DNA of 40,976 nt. It comes from Chlorobiota bacterium (lineage in GTDB: Bacteria; Bacteroidota; Bacteroidia; Bacteroidales; B39-G9). Shown here one piece after another: positions 17,254 through 27,386 of this stretch; position 1 is the stretch's first letter; every line of letters begins with the position of its first letter. The translations under genes and the position numbers were made by a program. The notes below the pieces were generated by a model. The model was not told where the DNA came from. It worked only from the letters and a program-made list of their open reading frames with translations, and did no database searches. The DNA lies in NCBI GenBank assembly GCA_013152655.1, contig JAADFW010000078.1:1-40976 (forward strand), written 5' to 3'.

Positions 17254-18207
17254 ATGGAAAACATACTTATAATTGGAGCTGCAGGCCAAATAGGATCAGA
17301 TTTAACTATTGAACTCAGAAAAAGATACGGAGCTGCCAACGTGTTTGCAACCGACTTAAAAATTGCAAGTAAAGAAATTACTAAAGGCGGGCCTTTTGAG
17401 GTTCTTGATGTATTAGACGATAAACGATTTATCCATTTCGTGATTCGACATAAAATAACACAGATATATAATTTAGCAGCGGTTTTATCTGGTAATGCTG
17501 AAAAGCTTCCTTTGCAAGCCTGGAATATTAATATGACTGCATTACTAAACATGTTAGATTTAGCCAAAGAAGTGGGAATTCACAAAGTTTTCTGGCCTAG
17601 TTCAATTGCCGTTTTTGGGCCAACCACGCCTATTAAAAACACACCACAATTAACAGTTATGGAACCATCAACAGTTTATGGCATAAGTAAACAAGCCGGC
17701 GAAAGATGGTGCGAGTATTACCATAACCGTTACGGAGTTGACGTTAGAAGTATTCGTTATCCGGGATTAATTTCTTATAAAACAGAAGCAGGTGGCGGAA
17801 CTACCGATTATGCAGTTGAAATATTTTATGAAGCAATAAAAAGCAAAAAATACGAATGCTTTTTAAAAGAAGATACTACTTTACCTATGATGTTTATGCA
17901 CGATGCAATAAAAGCAACCATTGACTTAATGGAAGCTGATGCTGCTAAATTATCGGTTCACTCAAGTTATAATGTTGGAGGAATTAGTTTTAACCCTAAA
18001 GAACTGGCCAACGAAATTAAAAAACATATTCCTGAATTTAAAATTACATACAAACCTGATTTCAGGCAAGCCATTGCAGAATCATGGCCACAAAGTATTG
18101 ATGATAGCATAGCATGTAAAGACTGGAACTTGAAAAATGCATACAATTTATCGTCAATGACAAAAATAATGCTCGATGAAATTGCGAAAAAATTTAATAC
18201 AGTATAA
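17254..18207 (+). CDS. L-threonine 3-dehydrogenase, SDR (epimerase-like) type
   Basis: Extended short-chain dehydrogenase, 317 residues, resembling the UDP-galactose-epimerase-like threonine dehydrogenases that convert L-threonine to 2-amino-3-ketobutyrate with NAD. The nucleotide-binding motif is GAAGQIG at 8-14; the catalytic YxxxK is Y142-K146 in STVYGISKQAGERW; the serine of WPSSIAVFG is at 116/117. RYPGLIS followed by AGGGTTDYAVEIF is the pattern that separates this group from sugar epimerases. The product is normally cleaved to glycine by 2-amino-3-ketobutyrate CoA ligase (kbl), which is not in the window. It stands as a single gene. Confidence 0.9.
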   Translation: MENILIIGAAGQIGSDLTIELRKRYGAANVFATDLKIASKEITKGGPFEVLDVLDDKRFIHFVIRHKITQIYNLAAVLSGNAEKLPLQAWNINMTALLNMLDLAKEVGIHKVFWPSSIAVFGPTTPIKNTPQLTVMEPSTVYGISKQAGERWCEYYHNRYGVDVRSIRYPGLISYKTEAGGGTTDYAVEIFYEAIKSKKYECFLKEDTTLPMMFMHDAIKATIDLMEADAAKLSVHSSYNVGGISFNPKELANEIKKHIPEFKITYKPDFRQAIAESWPQSIDDSIACKDWNLKNAYNLSSMTKIMLDEIAKKFNTV

Positions 18208-18441
18208 TTACACGCATTAATACCCTAGAAAACTTAATTAGAAAACAATGTAAAATCAGGAATATGAAATGCATTATTTTATAAAACCAAAATACTGTAT
18301 TTCGTTTTTTAATAAAAATTCCGTTATTTCGTATAAGCAAGTAAATAATACAAGTTGTTGTAGCTGATTCAAATAGTAATTTTCTTGCTACTATAAAATA
18401 ATTATTAAAAAAACATAGCCTGTTACTTAAAATACCTTAAA

Positions 18442-19611
18442 ATGAAAAAAGCCAATTCTTTTTTACCCGTAATCAGTTTATTTATTTTGTTGTCTTTAAA
18501 TGCTTTTAGTCAAAAAAAAACAAAAAAAGATAAGTCGGAATATAAATTTACAACCCTAACAGAAATTAAAACCACTTCAGTTAAAAATCAATGTAATACC
18601 GGTACTTGTTGGAGTTTTGCAACTAACTCTTTTATTGAAACAGAACTTATTAGAATGGGATTTGAACCAATTGACCTATCGGAAATGTATATTGTAAGAA
18701 ATACTTACCCCAGAAAAGCTATTAACTACATTCAAATGCACGGTATGGCAAATTTTAGTGAAGGCGGACAGGCGCATGATGATATGGAAACCATAAGGCA
18801 ATTCGGGTTAGTGCCTGAATCAGTATATCCGGGCATATGGGATGGAGAAAAACGATATAATCATGATGAATTGGTAAATGTTTTGACCGGCTATTTAAGT
18901 GGTGTTGTAAAACAAATAAATATAAAATTATCTACGAGGTGGATTGTTGGTTTTAACGGAATTTTAGATGCTTATTTTGGTGAAAACGTAAAAGAATTTG
19001 ATTATGATGGAAAAACCTATACTCCTCTGACTTTTGCACAGGATTATTTAAAATTTAACCCCGATAATTATGTTGAAATAACTTCTTATAAAAAACATCC
19101 ATATTATTCTAAATTTAAACTTGAAGTACCCGATAACTGGTCGCATGACGAATACTATAATGTTCCGATAGAAGATTTAATGAGCATAATTAACTATGCT
19201 TTGGAAAACAATTATTCTGTTGATTGGGATGGAGATATGAGCGAAAGAACATTTTCGCACAGGAAAAAATTAGCTATTATTCCTAAAAAGCCACTTAATG
19301 AAATGAGTAGGGAAGAAAAAAGCAACATGTATAAAAAACCCATTGAGGAATTAGAAATTACACCTGAATTAAGAGAGAAATCATTTGATAACATGACAAC
19401 AACCGATGATCATTTAATGCATTTGGTAGGTTCGGCAAAAGACCAAAATGGAACTATTTATTATTTAACGAAAAACTCATGGGGAGCAAAAAGCAATGAT
19501 TTTAACGGATATCTTTATATGTCGGAATCCTATGTTGAATATAAAACTATAGCCATTATGGTTCACAAAGATGCCATTCCGGCTGAAATAAAGGAAAAAC
19601 TGAAATTGTAA
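18442..19611 (+). CDS. Secreted C1-family cysteine peptidase (aminopeptidase C/bleomycin hydrolase-like)
   Basis: 389-residue papain-fold peptidase with a signal peptide (residues 1-24, FLPVISLFILLSLNAFSQ). The catalytic centre is intact: the Gln-Cys pair in KNQCNTGTCWSF (Q50, C56), His324 in DDHLMHLVG and Asn345 in TKNSWG. The arrangement, with a large insertion between Cys and His, and the HLMHL context are those of peptidase C1B (bleomycin hydrolase/PepC). The cytosolic PepC is a hexamer with no signal peptide, so export is the notable difference and is common in Bacteroidota. Its stop faces the stop of metH with 12 bp between them. Confidence 0.88.
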   Translation: MKKANSFLPVISLFILLSLNAFSQKKTKKDKSEYKFTTLTEIKTTSVKNQCNTGTCWSFATNSFIETELIRMGFEPIDLSEMYIVRNTYPRKAINYIQMHGMANFSEGGQAHDDMETIRQFGLVPESVYPGIWDGEKRYNHDELVNVLTGYLSGVVKQINIKLSTRWIVGFNGILDAYFGENVKEFDYDGKTYTPLTFAQDYLKFNPDNYVEITSYKKHPYYSKFKLEVPDNWSHDEYYNVPIEDLMSIINYALENNYSVDWDGDMSERTFSHRKKLAIIPKKPLNEMSREEKSNMYKKPIEELEITPELREKSFDNMTTTDDHLMHLVGSAKDQNGTIYYLTKNSWGAKSNDFNGYLYMSESYVEYKTIAIMVHKDAIPAEIKEKLKL

Positions 19612-19623
19612 AATATGATCTGA

Positions 19624-22600
19624 TCAATAATTTAAATTAGCCGGCAACATCTTTTCAACATAACTTATCGGTTTATTTATACGTTTAGCATAATCATCAA
19701 CCTGGTCTTTTCCTATTTTGCCAACACTAAAATACTTTGCCCTGGAATTTGCAAAATATAAACCACTTACTGAGGCTGCCGGCAGCATAGCAAAATGTTC
19801 AGTTAGTTTTATTCCCGTATTTTCCGTTACGTTTAATAATTGAAAAAGAGTTTCTTTTTGTGAATGTTCCGGGCATGCAGGATACCCAATAGCCGGACGA
19901 ATTCCCTTATATTTTTCTTTAATTAATTCTTCATTTGAAAGCTTCTCTGTATTGGCATAACTCCACAATTCTTTTCTTACTTTTTCATGCATTAATTCTG
20001 CAAAAGCTTCGGCAAGCCTGTCGGCAACAGCTTTTAACATAATACTGCTATAATCATCATTTTGCTTCTCAAACTCGTTGGTTTTTTGCTCAATGCCAAT
20101 GCCTGTAGTAACAGCAAAAACTCCCAAATAATCATTTTTCCCTGTTTCAACAGGAGCTAAATAATCGGCCAGGCACAAATTGGGTTGATTTTCCTTTTTT
20201 GTTTGTTGCCTTAGCTGGGGCAAAACAGCAATGGCTTTATTCCTGCTTTCATCGTTGTAAACAATAATATCATCACCACTTGCATTTACGGAAAACAAGC
20301 CAATAATGGCATTTGCCTTTAATATTCTTTCATTTTTTATTAAAGTCAACATCCGTTGTGCATCGTCCATCAATTTCTTTGCTTCGCTTCCTTTTTCCGG
20401 ATGTTGCAATATTTGCGGGTATTTTCCTTTTATGCCCCATGCGTGGAAGAAGAATGTCCAGTCGATATACGGGATGATTTCAGAAATATCATAATTATTA
20501 TATATCTGTATGCCAAGTTTTTTAGGTTTTATTATTTTTTCATTATCCCAATTTAAATTTAATTTATTAGCCCTTGCCCGGCTTAATGAAATATACTTGT
20601 TTTCAGCACCGTTATTTTCACGGGCACTTCTCATTTGTTGGTATTCCTTTTTTATCAGTTTCTGGTATTTTTGCTTCTCTTTCGATAAAACATTGCTTAA
20701 AACCTGAATACTTTTTGAAGCATCTTGAACATGTACAACGAGGTTAGAATAAGCTGTATCAATTTTTACAGCTGTATGTATTTTTGAAGTTGTAGCACCA
20801 CCAACTAAAAGCGGGACATGAAAATGCTGCTGTTCCATACTGTTTGCCACATTTACCATTTCTTCCAATGAAGGAGTTATTAAACCACTTAATCCAATTA
20901 CATCCACATTATTCTTTATGGCTTCTTCCAGAATTTTTTCACCCGGAACCATTACGCCCAAGTCAATAATTTCATAATTATTACAAGCCATAACTACGCT
21001 AACAATGTTTTTTCCTATGTCATGCACATCTCCTTTTACAGTTGCCAGCAAAATTCTGCCTGCCGATGATGATTTGCCTGCATTTTCCTTTTCAATATAG
21101 GGTCGCAAAATTGCTACCGCTTTTTTCATCACACGGGCACTTTTAACTACTTGCGGCAAAAACATTTTCCCGTCACCAAAAAGGTCGCCAACAACATTCA
21201 TAGCGTCCATTAAAGGGCCTTCAATAACAGACAAAGCATACGGATATTTTTTTCTGGCTTCTTCAACATCCACATCAATAAAATCGGTGATTCCTTTTAA
21301 AAGTGCATGTTTTAAACGTTCTTCAACTGGTTGTTCACGCCAAACGTCCTTTTTTTCAACTCGTTCAGGGTCAGCTTTAACATTTTGCGCATATTCAATT
21401 AATTTTTCAGTTGCCCCTGTCTTGCGGTTCAAAATTACATCTTCAATCAAGGTTAATAAATCTTTCGGTATTTCATCATAAACCTGAAGCATTCCGGCAT
21501 TTACAATTCCCATATCCAATCCGGCTTTAATAGCATGATATAAAAATGCAGAATGCATAGCTTCACGAATTACATTATTTCCCCTGAATGCAAATGACAA
21601 GTTGCTTATTCCACCACTGGTTTTTACAAAAGGCAGATTTTGTTTAATCCATTTTACCGCATTTAAAAAAGCAACCGCGTAATTATTATGTTCTTCAATT
21701 CCTGTCCCAATGGTTAATATATTAACATCAAAAATGATATCCTGAGGATGAAAATTAATTTTTTCTGTTAAAAGTTCATATGCGCGCTTACAAATAGAAA
21801 TTTTGCGTTCAAAAGTTACTGCCTGCCCTTCTTCATCAAAAGCCATAATAACGGCAGCAGCTCCATATTTTTTAATTTTAGCAGCATGTTCTAAAAAGGG
21901 TTTTTCCCCTTCTTTCAAACTTATTGAATTAACAATTGCTTTACCCTGCAGGCATTTTAATCCTTCTTCAATAACTTCCCATTTAGAAGAATCAATCATA
22001 ACAGGCAATCTGGCAATATCGGGCTCGGCAACTAACAATTTAAGAAATTTTGACATTGAAGCTTTTGCATCTAACATGGCATCATCCATATTTACATCAA
22101 TTATTTGAGCGCCTCCTTCAACCTGCTGTCTGGCAACACTTAAAGCTTCTTCAAACTTCTCATCTCTTATTAAACGTGCAAATTTTTTAGAACCAGCCAC
22201 ATTTGTTCGTTCGCCAATATTAATAAAATTTCTTGCCCGGCTTATTTCTACAGGCTCCAAACCACTAACAATTGTAATGTTCTTTTTTTCAGGCAGTTGT
22301 CTGATTGCTGCCTTTTCAGCCTGTTCAACAAATTTTTTAATATGCTCAGGTGTAGTTCCGCAACAACCTCCTATAATATTAACGTATTTGTGGTTTAAAA
22401 AATCCTGCATTTCACCGGCCATAACATCGGGTGTTTGGTCGTAGCCGCCAAACTGGTTTGGCAAACCGGCATTAGGATATACACTAACGTAATACGGTGA
22501 ATTTTTAGCCAGACTTTCAACATAAGGTTTCATTTCTTTAGCTCCTAACGAGCAATTTAACCCGACAGCCAGCAAATCAATATGGCTTACCGAATTCAAA

Positions 22601-23289
22601 AAAGCTTCAACGGTTTGCCCGGAAAGTGTTCTTCCGCTATTGTCCGTAATGGTTCCGCTTACTATAACCGGCACCTTAATTTCTCTTTCTTCCAGTTCTT
22701 CTTCAATGGCAAACAGAGCAGCTTTTGCATTCAGCGTATCAAAAATAGTTTCAACCAGTAACAAATCAACTCCGCCATCTAATAATCCTTTTACCTGCTC
22801 GCGGTAAGCTAATTTAAAATCATCAAAATCAGCAGCTCTGAAACCCGGGTCGTTTACATCGGGCGACATAGATGCGGTTTTGTTGGTTGGCCCAATGGAG
22901 CCGGCTACAAATCTGGGCTTATCAGGAGTTTGTAATGTAAATTCATTGGCTGCCTGTTTGGCAATTCTTGCCGACTGAACATTCATTTCGTAAACCAAAT
23001 CTTCGGCTTTATAATCAGCCATTGAAATACGGCTGGCATTAAAAGTGTTGGTTTCCAAAATATCAGCACCAACTTCAAGATATTCTTTATGAATTTTCAG
23101 AATAATATCAGGGCGTGTTAACGATAAAATATCGTTATTTCCTTTTAACTCAACCGGATGATTTTTAAACCGTTCGCCACGAAAATCTTTTTCCTGCAAA
23201 TTATACTGCTGGATCATAGTTCCCATGGCTCCGTCTAAAACCAGTATTCGTTTTTGTAATTCGGTATATAGGTTGGCATTTCGACTCAT
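19624..23289 (-). CDS. metH: Cobalamin-dependent methionine synthase
   Basis: Full-length 1221-residue MetH, which transfers methyl from 5-methyltetrahydrofolate to homocysteine through cobalamin. Domains in order: homocysteine-binding (about 1-320) with zinc ligands C246, C309 and C310 (NCSLG, GGCCGTT), one residue off the E. coli numbering; pterin-binding (about 345-605) with [10 protein letters not shown]; cobalamin cap and fold (about 645-885) with [11 protein letters not shown]756 being the lower axial ligand; SAM-binding activation domain (about 905-1221) with [12 protein letters not shown]. All four modules are in one frame. No cobalamin or SAM riboswitch was recognised in the 129 bp upstream. 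It follows yebC and a 65-residue ORF on the same strand. Confidence 0.97.
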   Translation of the reverse strand: MSRNANLYTELQKRILVLDGAMGTMIQQYNLQEKDFRGERFKNHPVELKGNNDILSLTRPDIILKIHKEYLEVGADILETNTFNASRISMADYKAEDLVYEMNVQSARIAKQAANEFTLQTPDKPRFVAGSIGPTNKTASMSPDVNDPGFRAADFDDFKLAYREQVKGLLDGGVDLLLVETIFDTLNAKAALFAIEEELEEREIKVPVIVSGTITDNSGRTLSGQTVEAFLNSVSHIDLLAVGLNCSLGAKEMKPYVESLAKNSPYYVSVYPNAGLPNQFGGYDQTPDVMAGEMQDFLNHKYVNIIGGCCGTTPEHIKKFVEQAEKAAIRQLPEKKNITIVSGLEPVEISRARNFINIGERTNVAGSKKFARLIRDEKFEEALSVARQQVEGGAQIIDVNMDDAMLDAKASMSKFLKLLVAEPDIARLPVMIDSSKWEVIEEGLKCLQGKAIVNSISLKEGEKPFLEHAAKIKKYGAAAVIMAFDEEGQAVTFERKISICKRAYELLTEKINFHPQDIIFDVNILTIGTGIEEHNNYAVAFLNAVKWIKQNLPFVKTSGGISNLSFAFRGNNVIREAMHSAFLYHAIKAGLDMGIVNAGMLQVYDEIPKDLLTLIEDVILNRKTGATEKLIEYAQNVKADPERVEKKDVWREQPVEERLKHALLKGITDFIDVDVEEARKKYPYALSVIEGPLMDAMNVVGDLFGDGKMFLPQVVKSARVMKKAVAILRPYIEKENAGKSSSAGRILLATVKGDVHDIGKNIVSVVMACNNYEIIDLGVMVPGEKILEEAIKNNVDVIGLSGLITPSLEEMVNVANSMEQQHFHVPLLVGGATTSKIHTAVKIDTAYSNLVVHVQDASKSIQVLSNVLSKEKQKYQKLIKKEYQQMRSARENNGAENKYISLSRARANKLNLNWDNEKIIKPKKLGIQIYNNYDISEIIPYIDWTFFFHAWGIKGKYPQILQHPEKGSEAKKLMDDAQRMLTLIKNERILKANAIIGLFSVNASGDDIIVYNDESRNKAIAVLPQLRQQTKKENQPNLCLADYLAPVETGKNDYLGVFAVTTGIGIEQKTNEFEKQNDDYSSIMLKAVADRLAEAFAELMHEKVRKELWSYANTEKLSNEELIKEKYKGIRPAIGYPACPEHSQKETLFQLLNVTENTGIKLTEHFAMLPAASVSGLYFANSRAKYFSVGKIGKDQVDDYAKRINKPISYVEKMLPANLNY

Positions 23290-23418
23290 ATTTTTATTGA
23301 ATCAATTTAAAAAATAAATGTAAAGATAGAACATGAGGATTACCAAATACAAATATTACTTTAGTTTAACATTGCCTTAAATAAAAAAAGGATATATTAT
23401 TAAAACAACAATGTTAAT

Positions 23419-23616
23419 TTATGGAATAAGCTTAACCGTTTTGTTTTCAATTAAATCCTGCAGTTGGCTTAAAAGTGCACGTTCTTCATTATCAATAAAA
23501 CTATCCTTGGTTGCCTCGTGAATAATAGAATCGTATTCTTGCCTGGTTATTTGGTGATCTGCTATTGCTTTTTCAATAGCTTTTTTTAATATTCCTGCGC
23601 TTTCGCTTGCTTTCAT
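23419..23616 (-). CDS. Small conserved-looking hypothetical protein, 65 residues
   Basis: 65-residue helical, charged protein with no recognised family. It starts with a helix (SAGILKKAIEKAIADHQ), has ITRQEYDSIIHEATKDSFID in the middle and ends with a helix (ERALLSQLQDLIENKTVKLIP). The repeated pattern of a loop with Asp/Glu before a hydrophobic helix (HQITRQEYDSII, SFIDNEERALLSQL) resembles a pair of EF-hand-like or TerB-like helical turns, but calcium-binding spacing is not complete. It lies 30 bp downstream of yebC and 129 bp upstream of metH on the same strand, and is probably co-transcribed with yebC. Normal reading-frame composition supports a real gene; no function can be given. Confidence 0.65.
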   Translation of the reverse strand: MKASESAGILKKAIEKAIADHQITRQEYDSIIHEATKDSFIDNEERALLSQLQDLIENKTVKLIP

Positions 23617-23646
23617 CAGTTTTTAATTTAGTTTTATTACTTTGGT

Positions 23647-24387
23647 TTATGCTAAGGCAGCTGCCAATTCATCAGTCATTTCAAGATTATGATATACATT
23701 TTGTACGTCATCGTTATCTTCAAAATCTTCAATCATTGACAATACTTTTTGTGCCGATTCTACATCCAGTTTTTTGGTGTCGTTTGGAATTCTTTCCAAC
23801 TTTGCATTTTCGACTTCAACACCCATTTCATCCAGTTTTTTCTGCATATTTCCAAAATCTTCCATAGCAGTAGTAAGAATAAAAACATCCTCTTCCTGTT
23901 CAAAATCTTCCAAGCCGGAATCAATAATTTCCAGCTCAAATTCTTCAGGGTCTAAATCTCCTTTGGGCACAGTAAAAACCCCTTTTCTGTCGAATAAAAA
24001 ACTTAGTGAGCCATTTGTTCCAAGATTGCCTCCTTTTTTACTAAAAATAGCACGAATTGCACCAACCGTACGATTATTATTGTCTGTAAGGCATTCAACA
24101 AAAACAGCTATTCCGCCGTGAGCATAACCTTCAAAAGTAGTCTCTTGAAAGTTCGACTCTTCCTTATCTCCCTTGTTAATAGCCCGTTGAATATTGTCCT
24201 TAGGCATATTTACCCCTTTTGCATTTTGTAGTGCAAGTCGTAATTTTGAATTACTGTCAGGGTCAGGGCCACCTTCTTTTACGGCAATAATTATTTCTTT
24301 TACAACACGTGAAAATATTTTAGATTTTTTAGCATCTAAAGCGCCTTTTTTTCGTTTAATGGTGGACCATTTACTGTGACCTGACAT
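23647..24387 (-). CDS. YebC/PmpR (TACO1) family protein
   Basis: 246-residue cytosolic protein of the YebC/TACO1 family. The N-terminus MSGHSKWSTIKRKKGALDAK and the downstream DNMPKDNIQRAI-like segment (here NMPKDNIQRAINKG) are diagnostic, as is TFEGYAHGGIAVFVECLTDN. Members are annotated as transcription regulators; more recent work links them to ribosomal relief at proline stretches and TACO1-like translation roles, a theme shared with efp in this window. An acidic C-terminal tail (DFEDNDDVQNVYHNLEM) is standard. It heads a minus-strand group with the 65-residue ORF. Confidence 0.93.
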   Translation of the reverse strand: MSGHSKWSTIKRKKGALDAKKSKIFSRVVKEIIIAVKEGGPDPDSNSKLRLALQNAKGVNMPKDNIQRAINKGDKEESNFQETTFEGYAHGGIAVFVECLTDNNNRTVGAIRAIFSKKGGNLGTNGSLSFLFDRKGVFTVPKGDLDPEEFELEIIDSGLEDFEQEEDVFILTTAMEDFGNMQKKLDEMGVEVENAKLERIPNDTKKLDVESAQKVLSMIEDFEDNDDVQNVYHNLEMTDELAAALA

Positions 24388-24574
24388 ATGATTTGTTTTT
24401 AGAAAATTATATTTAATTTAAATAGATTGGTAAAAATACAAAAATGTAAAAGAATGTGAAAGGAGAGAGTGTGAAAAGGTGAAAAAAGGAATTAAGAGAT
24501 AAATTGAAGTTGTTCAATAAAAGATAAAATAGTCTTAAATATGTTCCGATACTTAAAAATTAAAATACAAAATG

Positions 24575-24582
24575 TAACTTTG
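24575..24582 (+). promoter_or_regulatory. Bacteroidota -7 element of miaB
   Basis: TAACTTTG fits TAnnTTTG and lies 22 nt before the ATG at 24605. A -33 TTTG is not clear at the standard distance. Confidence 0.5.
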
Positions 24583-24604
24583 CAGGAATTTTGAATTGTG
24601 CAGT

Positions 24605-25993
24605 ATGAAAACGAATAAATTAGAGAATTTAGACAAATTACGAATTGTTTCTAAAGCAGGAGAAAACGGGCCAAAACTATATATTGAAACCTATGGTTGT
24701 CAGATGAATGTTGCCGATAGTGAGGTTGTTGCAGCTATTATGACTAATAAAGGTTATTCCATCTCTGAAAATATGGAGGATGCTAATATTATACTGGTAA
24801 ATACTTGCTCAATACGTGAAAATGCAGAGCAAAAAGTCAGGCAACGTTTAAACGATTATAAGAAACATAAGAAAAAAGACAAGGATTTATTAATTGGTGT
24901 AATAGGCTGTATGGCCGAACGCCTGAAAACCAAGCTATTAGAAGAAGAAAAGCTGGTAGATATGGTTGTTGGCCCCGATGCCTACCGCGATTTGCCCAAA
25001 TTGGTTGAAGAGGCGGGTTCAGGACAGCAAGCTATAAATGTTCTTTTATCAAGAGAAGAAACGTATGCCGATATTAATCCGGTAAGATTGGGGAAAAATA
25101 ATGTTTCAGCTTTTGTTTCCATTATGCGTGGCTGCGATAAAATGTGTGCATATTGTGTAGTTCCATTTACCCGCGGCAGAGAAAGAAGTCGAGACCCTTA
25201 CACTATTGTCAGAGAAGTAAATGACTTAATTGCAAAAGGTTACAAAGAAGTTACACTTTTAGGGCAAAATGTTGATTCTTATATTTGGAAAGATGAAGAA
25301 AATAATCAGGCCATTAATTTTGCCGGTTTATTAGAAATGGTGGCAAAAACAAGTTCTAATTTACGTGTGAGGTATTCTACTTCTCATCCAAAAGATATGA
25401 CCGATGAAGTATTATACACTATGGCAAAATATGATAATATTTGCAAAAATATTCATTTACCTGTACAATCTGGCAATAATCGTGTTTTAGAAAATATGCA
25501 TAGAGGCTATACCCGCGAATGGTACATGGACAGGATTCGTGCTATTCGTAAAATTTTACCCAATTGTGCCCTCTCTTCTGATTTTATTGCGGGTTTTTGT
25601 GATGAAACAGAAGAAGAGCATAAAGAAACATTAAGTTTAATGAAATGGGTAGAATATGATTTTGCATACATGTTTAAATACTCTGAAAGGCCAAATACAT
25701 TTGCTCATAGAAAATTGAAGGATAATGTGCCGGAAGAAATAAAAACCCGCCGGTTAACTGAAATAATTGACCTGCAAAACAAACTTTCGCTGAAAAGCAA
25801 TAAAAAAGACATTGGTAAAACTTTTGAAGTTTTGGTTGAAGGTGTATCAAAAAAATCTAATGAGAGATTATTTGGAAGAAATTCGCAAAATAAAGTCATT
25901 GTTTTTGATAAAGGAAAAGCTAAAACCGGAGATTATGTAAATGTAAAAGTTTTAGAATGTACTTCGGCAACGTTGAAAGGCTCTATTGTGTAG
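24605..25993 (+). CDS. miaB: tRNA-2-methylthio-N6-dimethylallyladenosine synthase MiaB
   Basis: Radical-SAM methylthiotransferase acting on i6A37 of tRNA. The radical-SAM cysteines are C177, C181 and C184 in [19 protein letters not shown]. The N-terminal UPF0004 domain carries three more cysteines ([33 protein letters not shown]) that hold a second Fe-S cluster. [16 protein letters not shown]-like sequence ([16 protein letters not shown]) and a C-terminal TRAM domain (about 395-462) follow. [15 protein letters not shown] and GRERSRDP separate MiaB from RimO and MtaB. A frame extension to a TTG at 24596 adds only three residues, so the ATG at 24605 is preferred. It is a single-gene unit, divergent from yebC. 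Confidence 0.96.
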   Translation: MKTNKLENLDKLRIVSKAGENGPKLYIETYGCQMNVADSEVVAAIMTNKGYSISENMEDANIILVNTCSIRENAEQKVRQRLNDYKKHKKKDKDLLIGVIGCMAERLKTKLLEEEKLVDMVVGPDAYRDLPKLVEEAGSGQQAINVLLSREETYADINPVRLGKNNVSAFVSIMRGCDKMCAYCVVPFTRGRERSRDPYTIVREVNDLIAKGYKEVTLLGQNVDSYIWKDEENNQAINFAGLLEMVAKTSSNLRVRYSTSHPKDMTDEVLYTMAKYDNICKNIHLPVQSGNNRVLENMHRGYTREWYMDRIRAIRKILPNCALSSDFIAGFCDETEEEHKETLSLMKWVEYDFAYMFKYSERPNTFAHRKLKDNVPEEIKTRRLTEIIDLQNKLSLKSNKKDIGKTFEVLVEGVSKKSNERLFGRNSQNKVIVFDKGKAKTGDYVNVKVLECTSATLKGSIV

Positions 25994-26056
25994 AGTAGCC
26001 AAGAGCCAAAATTCAACAACCGGAATTCAGAACTTTAGTTACATTTAAAACCGAAA

Positions 26057-26090
26057 TTAACCCGGAAAATCTATGAATTTTCCGGGTTAA
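26057..26090. repeat. Dispersed palindrome family, copy C (perfect)
   Basis: A perfect 14-bp inverted repeat: TTAACCCGGAAAAT, loop CTATGA, then ATTTTCCGGGTTAA. It lies 64 bp after the miaB stop, where it could fold into a stable transcript-end hairpin, but it lacks a T run. It is the reference copy for related sequences at 3516, 17021, 29461 and 30151. Confidence 0.7.
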
Positions 26091-26211
26091 ACGGGTTAAT
26101 AAAGTAACCATTTACATCGGTTGTAGCCAATTCATGGAAACACAGGTTGAAATATTCAACTTTTTTTAAATCTAATCGAAAATGGAAACAAAATAAGGTA
26201 TTTTTGTTTTT

Positions 26212-26616
26212 ATGAATTTAACAAAACAGAATAGAGAATATATTGAATGGGTAGGTGAACTAAAAAACCTTATTCAAACAGCACAAATAAAAGCTTCAAT
26301 ATCTGTAAACAAGGAACTATTGAACTTATATTGGATTATTGGAAAATCAATTTCAGAAAAAGTTGAAAAAGGGAATTGGGGTTCTTCAATAGTAGAAGAA
26401 TTATCAAAAGATTTGAAGAAAGAATTTCCTAACCAAAAAGGATTTTCGAGAAGTAATTTGTTTTCGATGAAAAAATGGTTTGAATTTTATGCAAAATCAG
26501 AAATTGAAATCGAAAAAATCCAACAACTTGTTGGACAAATTCCTTGGGGACAAAATGTGGTAATTATTTCAAAATCTAAAAGTATTGAAGAGGCGATTTT
26601 TTGTAAGTTGTTGTAA
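26212..26616 (+). pseudogene. Truncated YhcG/DUF1016 gene (N-terminal domain only)
   Basis: 134 residues matching the N-terminal DUF1016_N helical domain of YhcG-type proteins: YIEWVGELKNLIQTAQIKA, LNLYWIIGKSIS, KGFSRSNLFSMKKWFEFY and VGQIPWGQNVVIISK. Complete members are about 330-380 residues, with a PDDEXK nuclease domain after this part. Here the homology stops at SKSIEEAIF, where it normally continues, and the frame ends seven codons later in unrelated sequence. No trace of the nuclease domain follows. The N-terminal domain alone may still be expressed, but the gene is best read as a deletion remnant. It lies in the accessory stretch between miaB and the T9SS protein. Confidence 0.75.
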
Positions 26617-26712
26617 ATCAATTTTATAATTTTACGTTAGTTAGAGTTTAAAAAGAACAACGCATGATAAATGAAATACTGACTTTTATTAATAGTAACC
26701 CTAAAAGCAAGC

Positions 26713-27339
26713 ATGAGAAAATTATTTATAGTAGTAGTATTAGGACTAATTTGTTCAGCGAAAGTAGAAGCAAAAAAAATTAAAGGTAAAATTCTATTTC
26801 AAGATGACACAATTGAAGTAATTTTTAATATTCCAATTAAGTTTTTTAGTCAAGAACCAAATTATGAAAGACTGCAATATAAAGTCAAATATTATAATCA
26901 ATCTGGTAAAAAAGTTGTAATTAGGCCGGATGATGCAGAAGAGATTAGATTTAAATATCAATCAAAAGAAATACGAATGTTATCTCTATATAATACACTG
27001 GGATTAGGAAATATATTTTCTATAAGTTCAAATATTTTTCTCAAATTAGAAATTGATGGAAACCTCAAACTTTTTAATTATTATTATACTCAACAAGCGC
27101 CAGGAATGTATAGTGCTTCAACTGGAATGGTTACAGGAGGATATTCATATAGTGTAGAAAAATATATTTTACAAAAAGGGAATGGCAAATTAAAAAGAAC
27201 TAAGGGCTTAACATTCAAAAACGATATGATTTCTTATTTCAGTGATTGTCCGGAACTTGTAACTAAAATTGAAAATAAAGAATTTAGAAAAAAAGATATA
27301 CAATCAATTGTAATGTACTATAATTCAAATTGTAAGTAG
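26713..27339 (+). CDS. Secreted hypothetical protein
   Basis: 208-residue protein with an N-terminal signal peptide (RKLFIVVVLGLICSAKVEAK). The remainder is beta-rich with a basic start (KIKGKILFQDDTIEVIFNIP), a central LQYKVKYYNQSGKKVVIRPDDAEEIRF block and a glycine/tyrosine-rich segment (PGMYSASTGMVTGGYSYSVE). This overall pattern, a conserved GKI...DT...F.I block followed by a RPDDAEEIRF-like strand, is often seen in small exported Bacteroidota proteins of unknown function. No enzyme motif was found. It stands between the truncated YhcG gene and the T9SS protein; no functional link is visible. Confidence 0.65.
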   Translation: MRKLFIVVVLGLICSAKVEAKKIKGKILFQDDTIEVIFNIPIKFFSQEPNYERLQYKVKYYNQSGKKVVIRPDDAEEIRFKYQSKEIRMLSLYNTLGLGNIFSISSNIFLKLEIDGNLKLFNYYYTQQAPGMYSASTGMVTGGYSYSVEKYILQKGNGKLKRTKGLTFKNDMISYFSDCPELVTKIENKEFRKKDIQSIVMYYNSNCK

Positions 27340-27342
27340 ATA

Positions 27343-27359
27343 TTATTTGCGGCAAATAA
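27343..27359. promoter_or_regulatory. 17-bp interrupted palindrome upstream of the beta-helix gene
   Basis: TTATTTGC-G-GCAAATAA is an exact 8-bp inverted repeat with one central base, about 28 bp before the ATG at 27387 and just past the stop of the preceding gene. Its position and symmetry suit a regulator site; a chance palindrome in AT-rich DNA cannot be excluded. Confidence 0.35.
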
Positions 27360-27386
27360 ACTATATAACTGAAAACCATAAAAAGA

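Noticed and set aside
23290-23418. Cobalamin or SAM riboswitch in front of metH
   Set aside because: The 129-bp gap has no B12-box, no conserved SAM-riboswitch stems and is too short for a full cobalamin riboswitch.
26664-26783. Short ORF (starting MINEILTF) overlapping the start of the secreted protein gene
   Set aside because: It runs out of frame through the signal peptide codons of the 26713 gene and has no recognisable feature; the signal peptide reading is clearly better.
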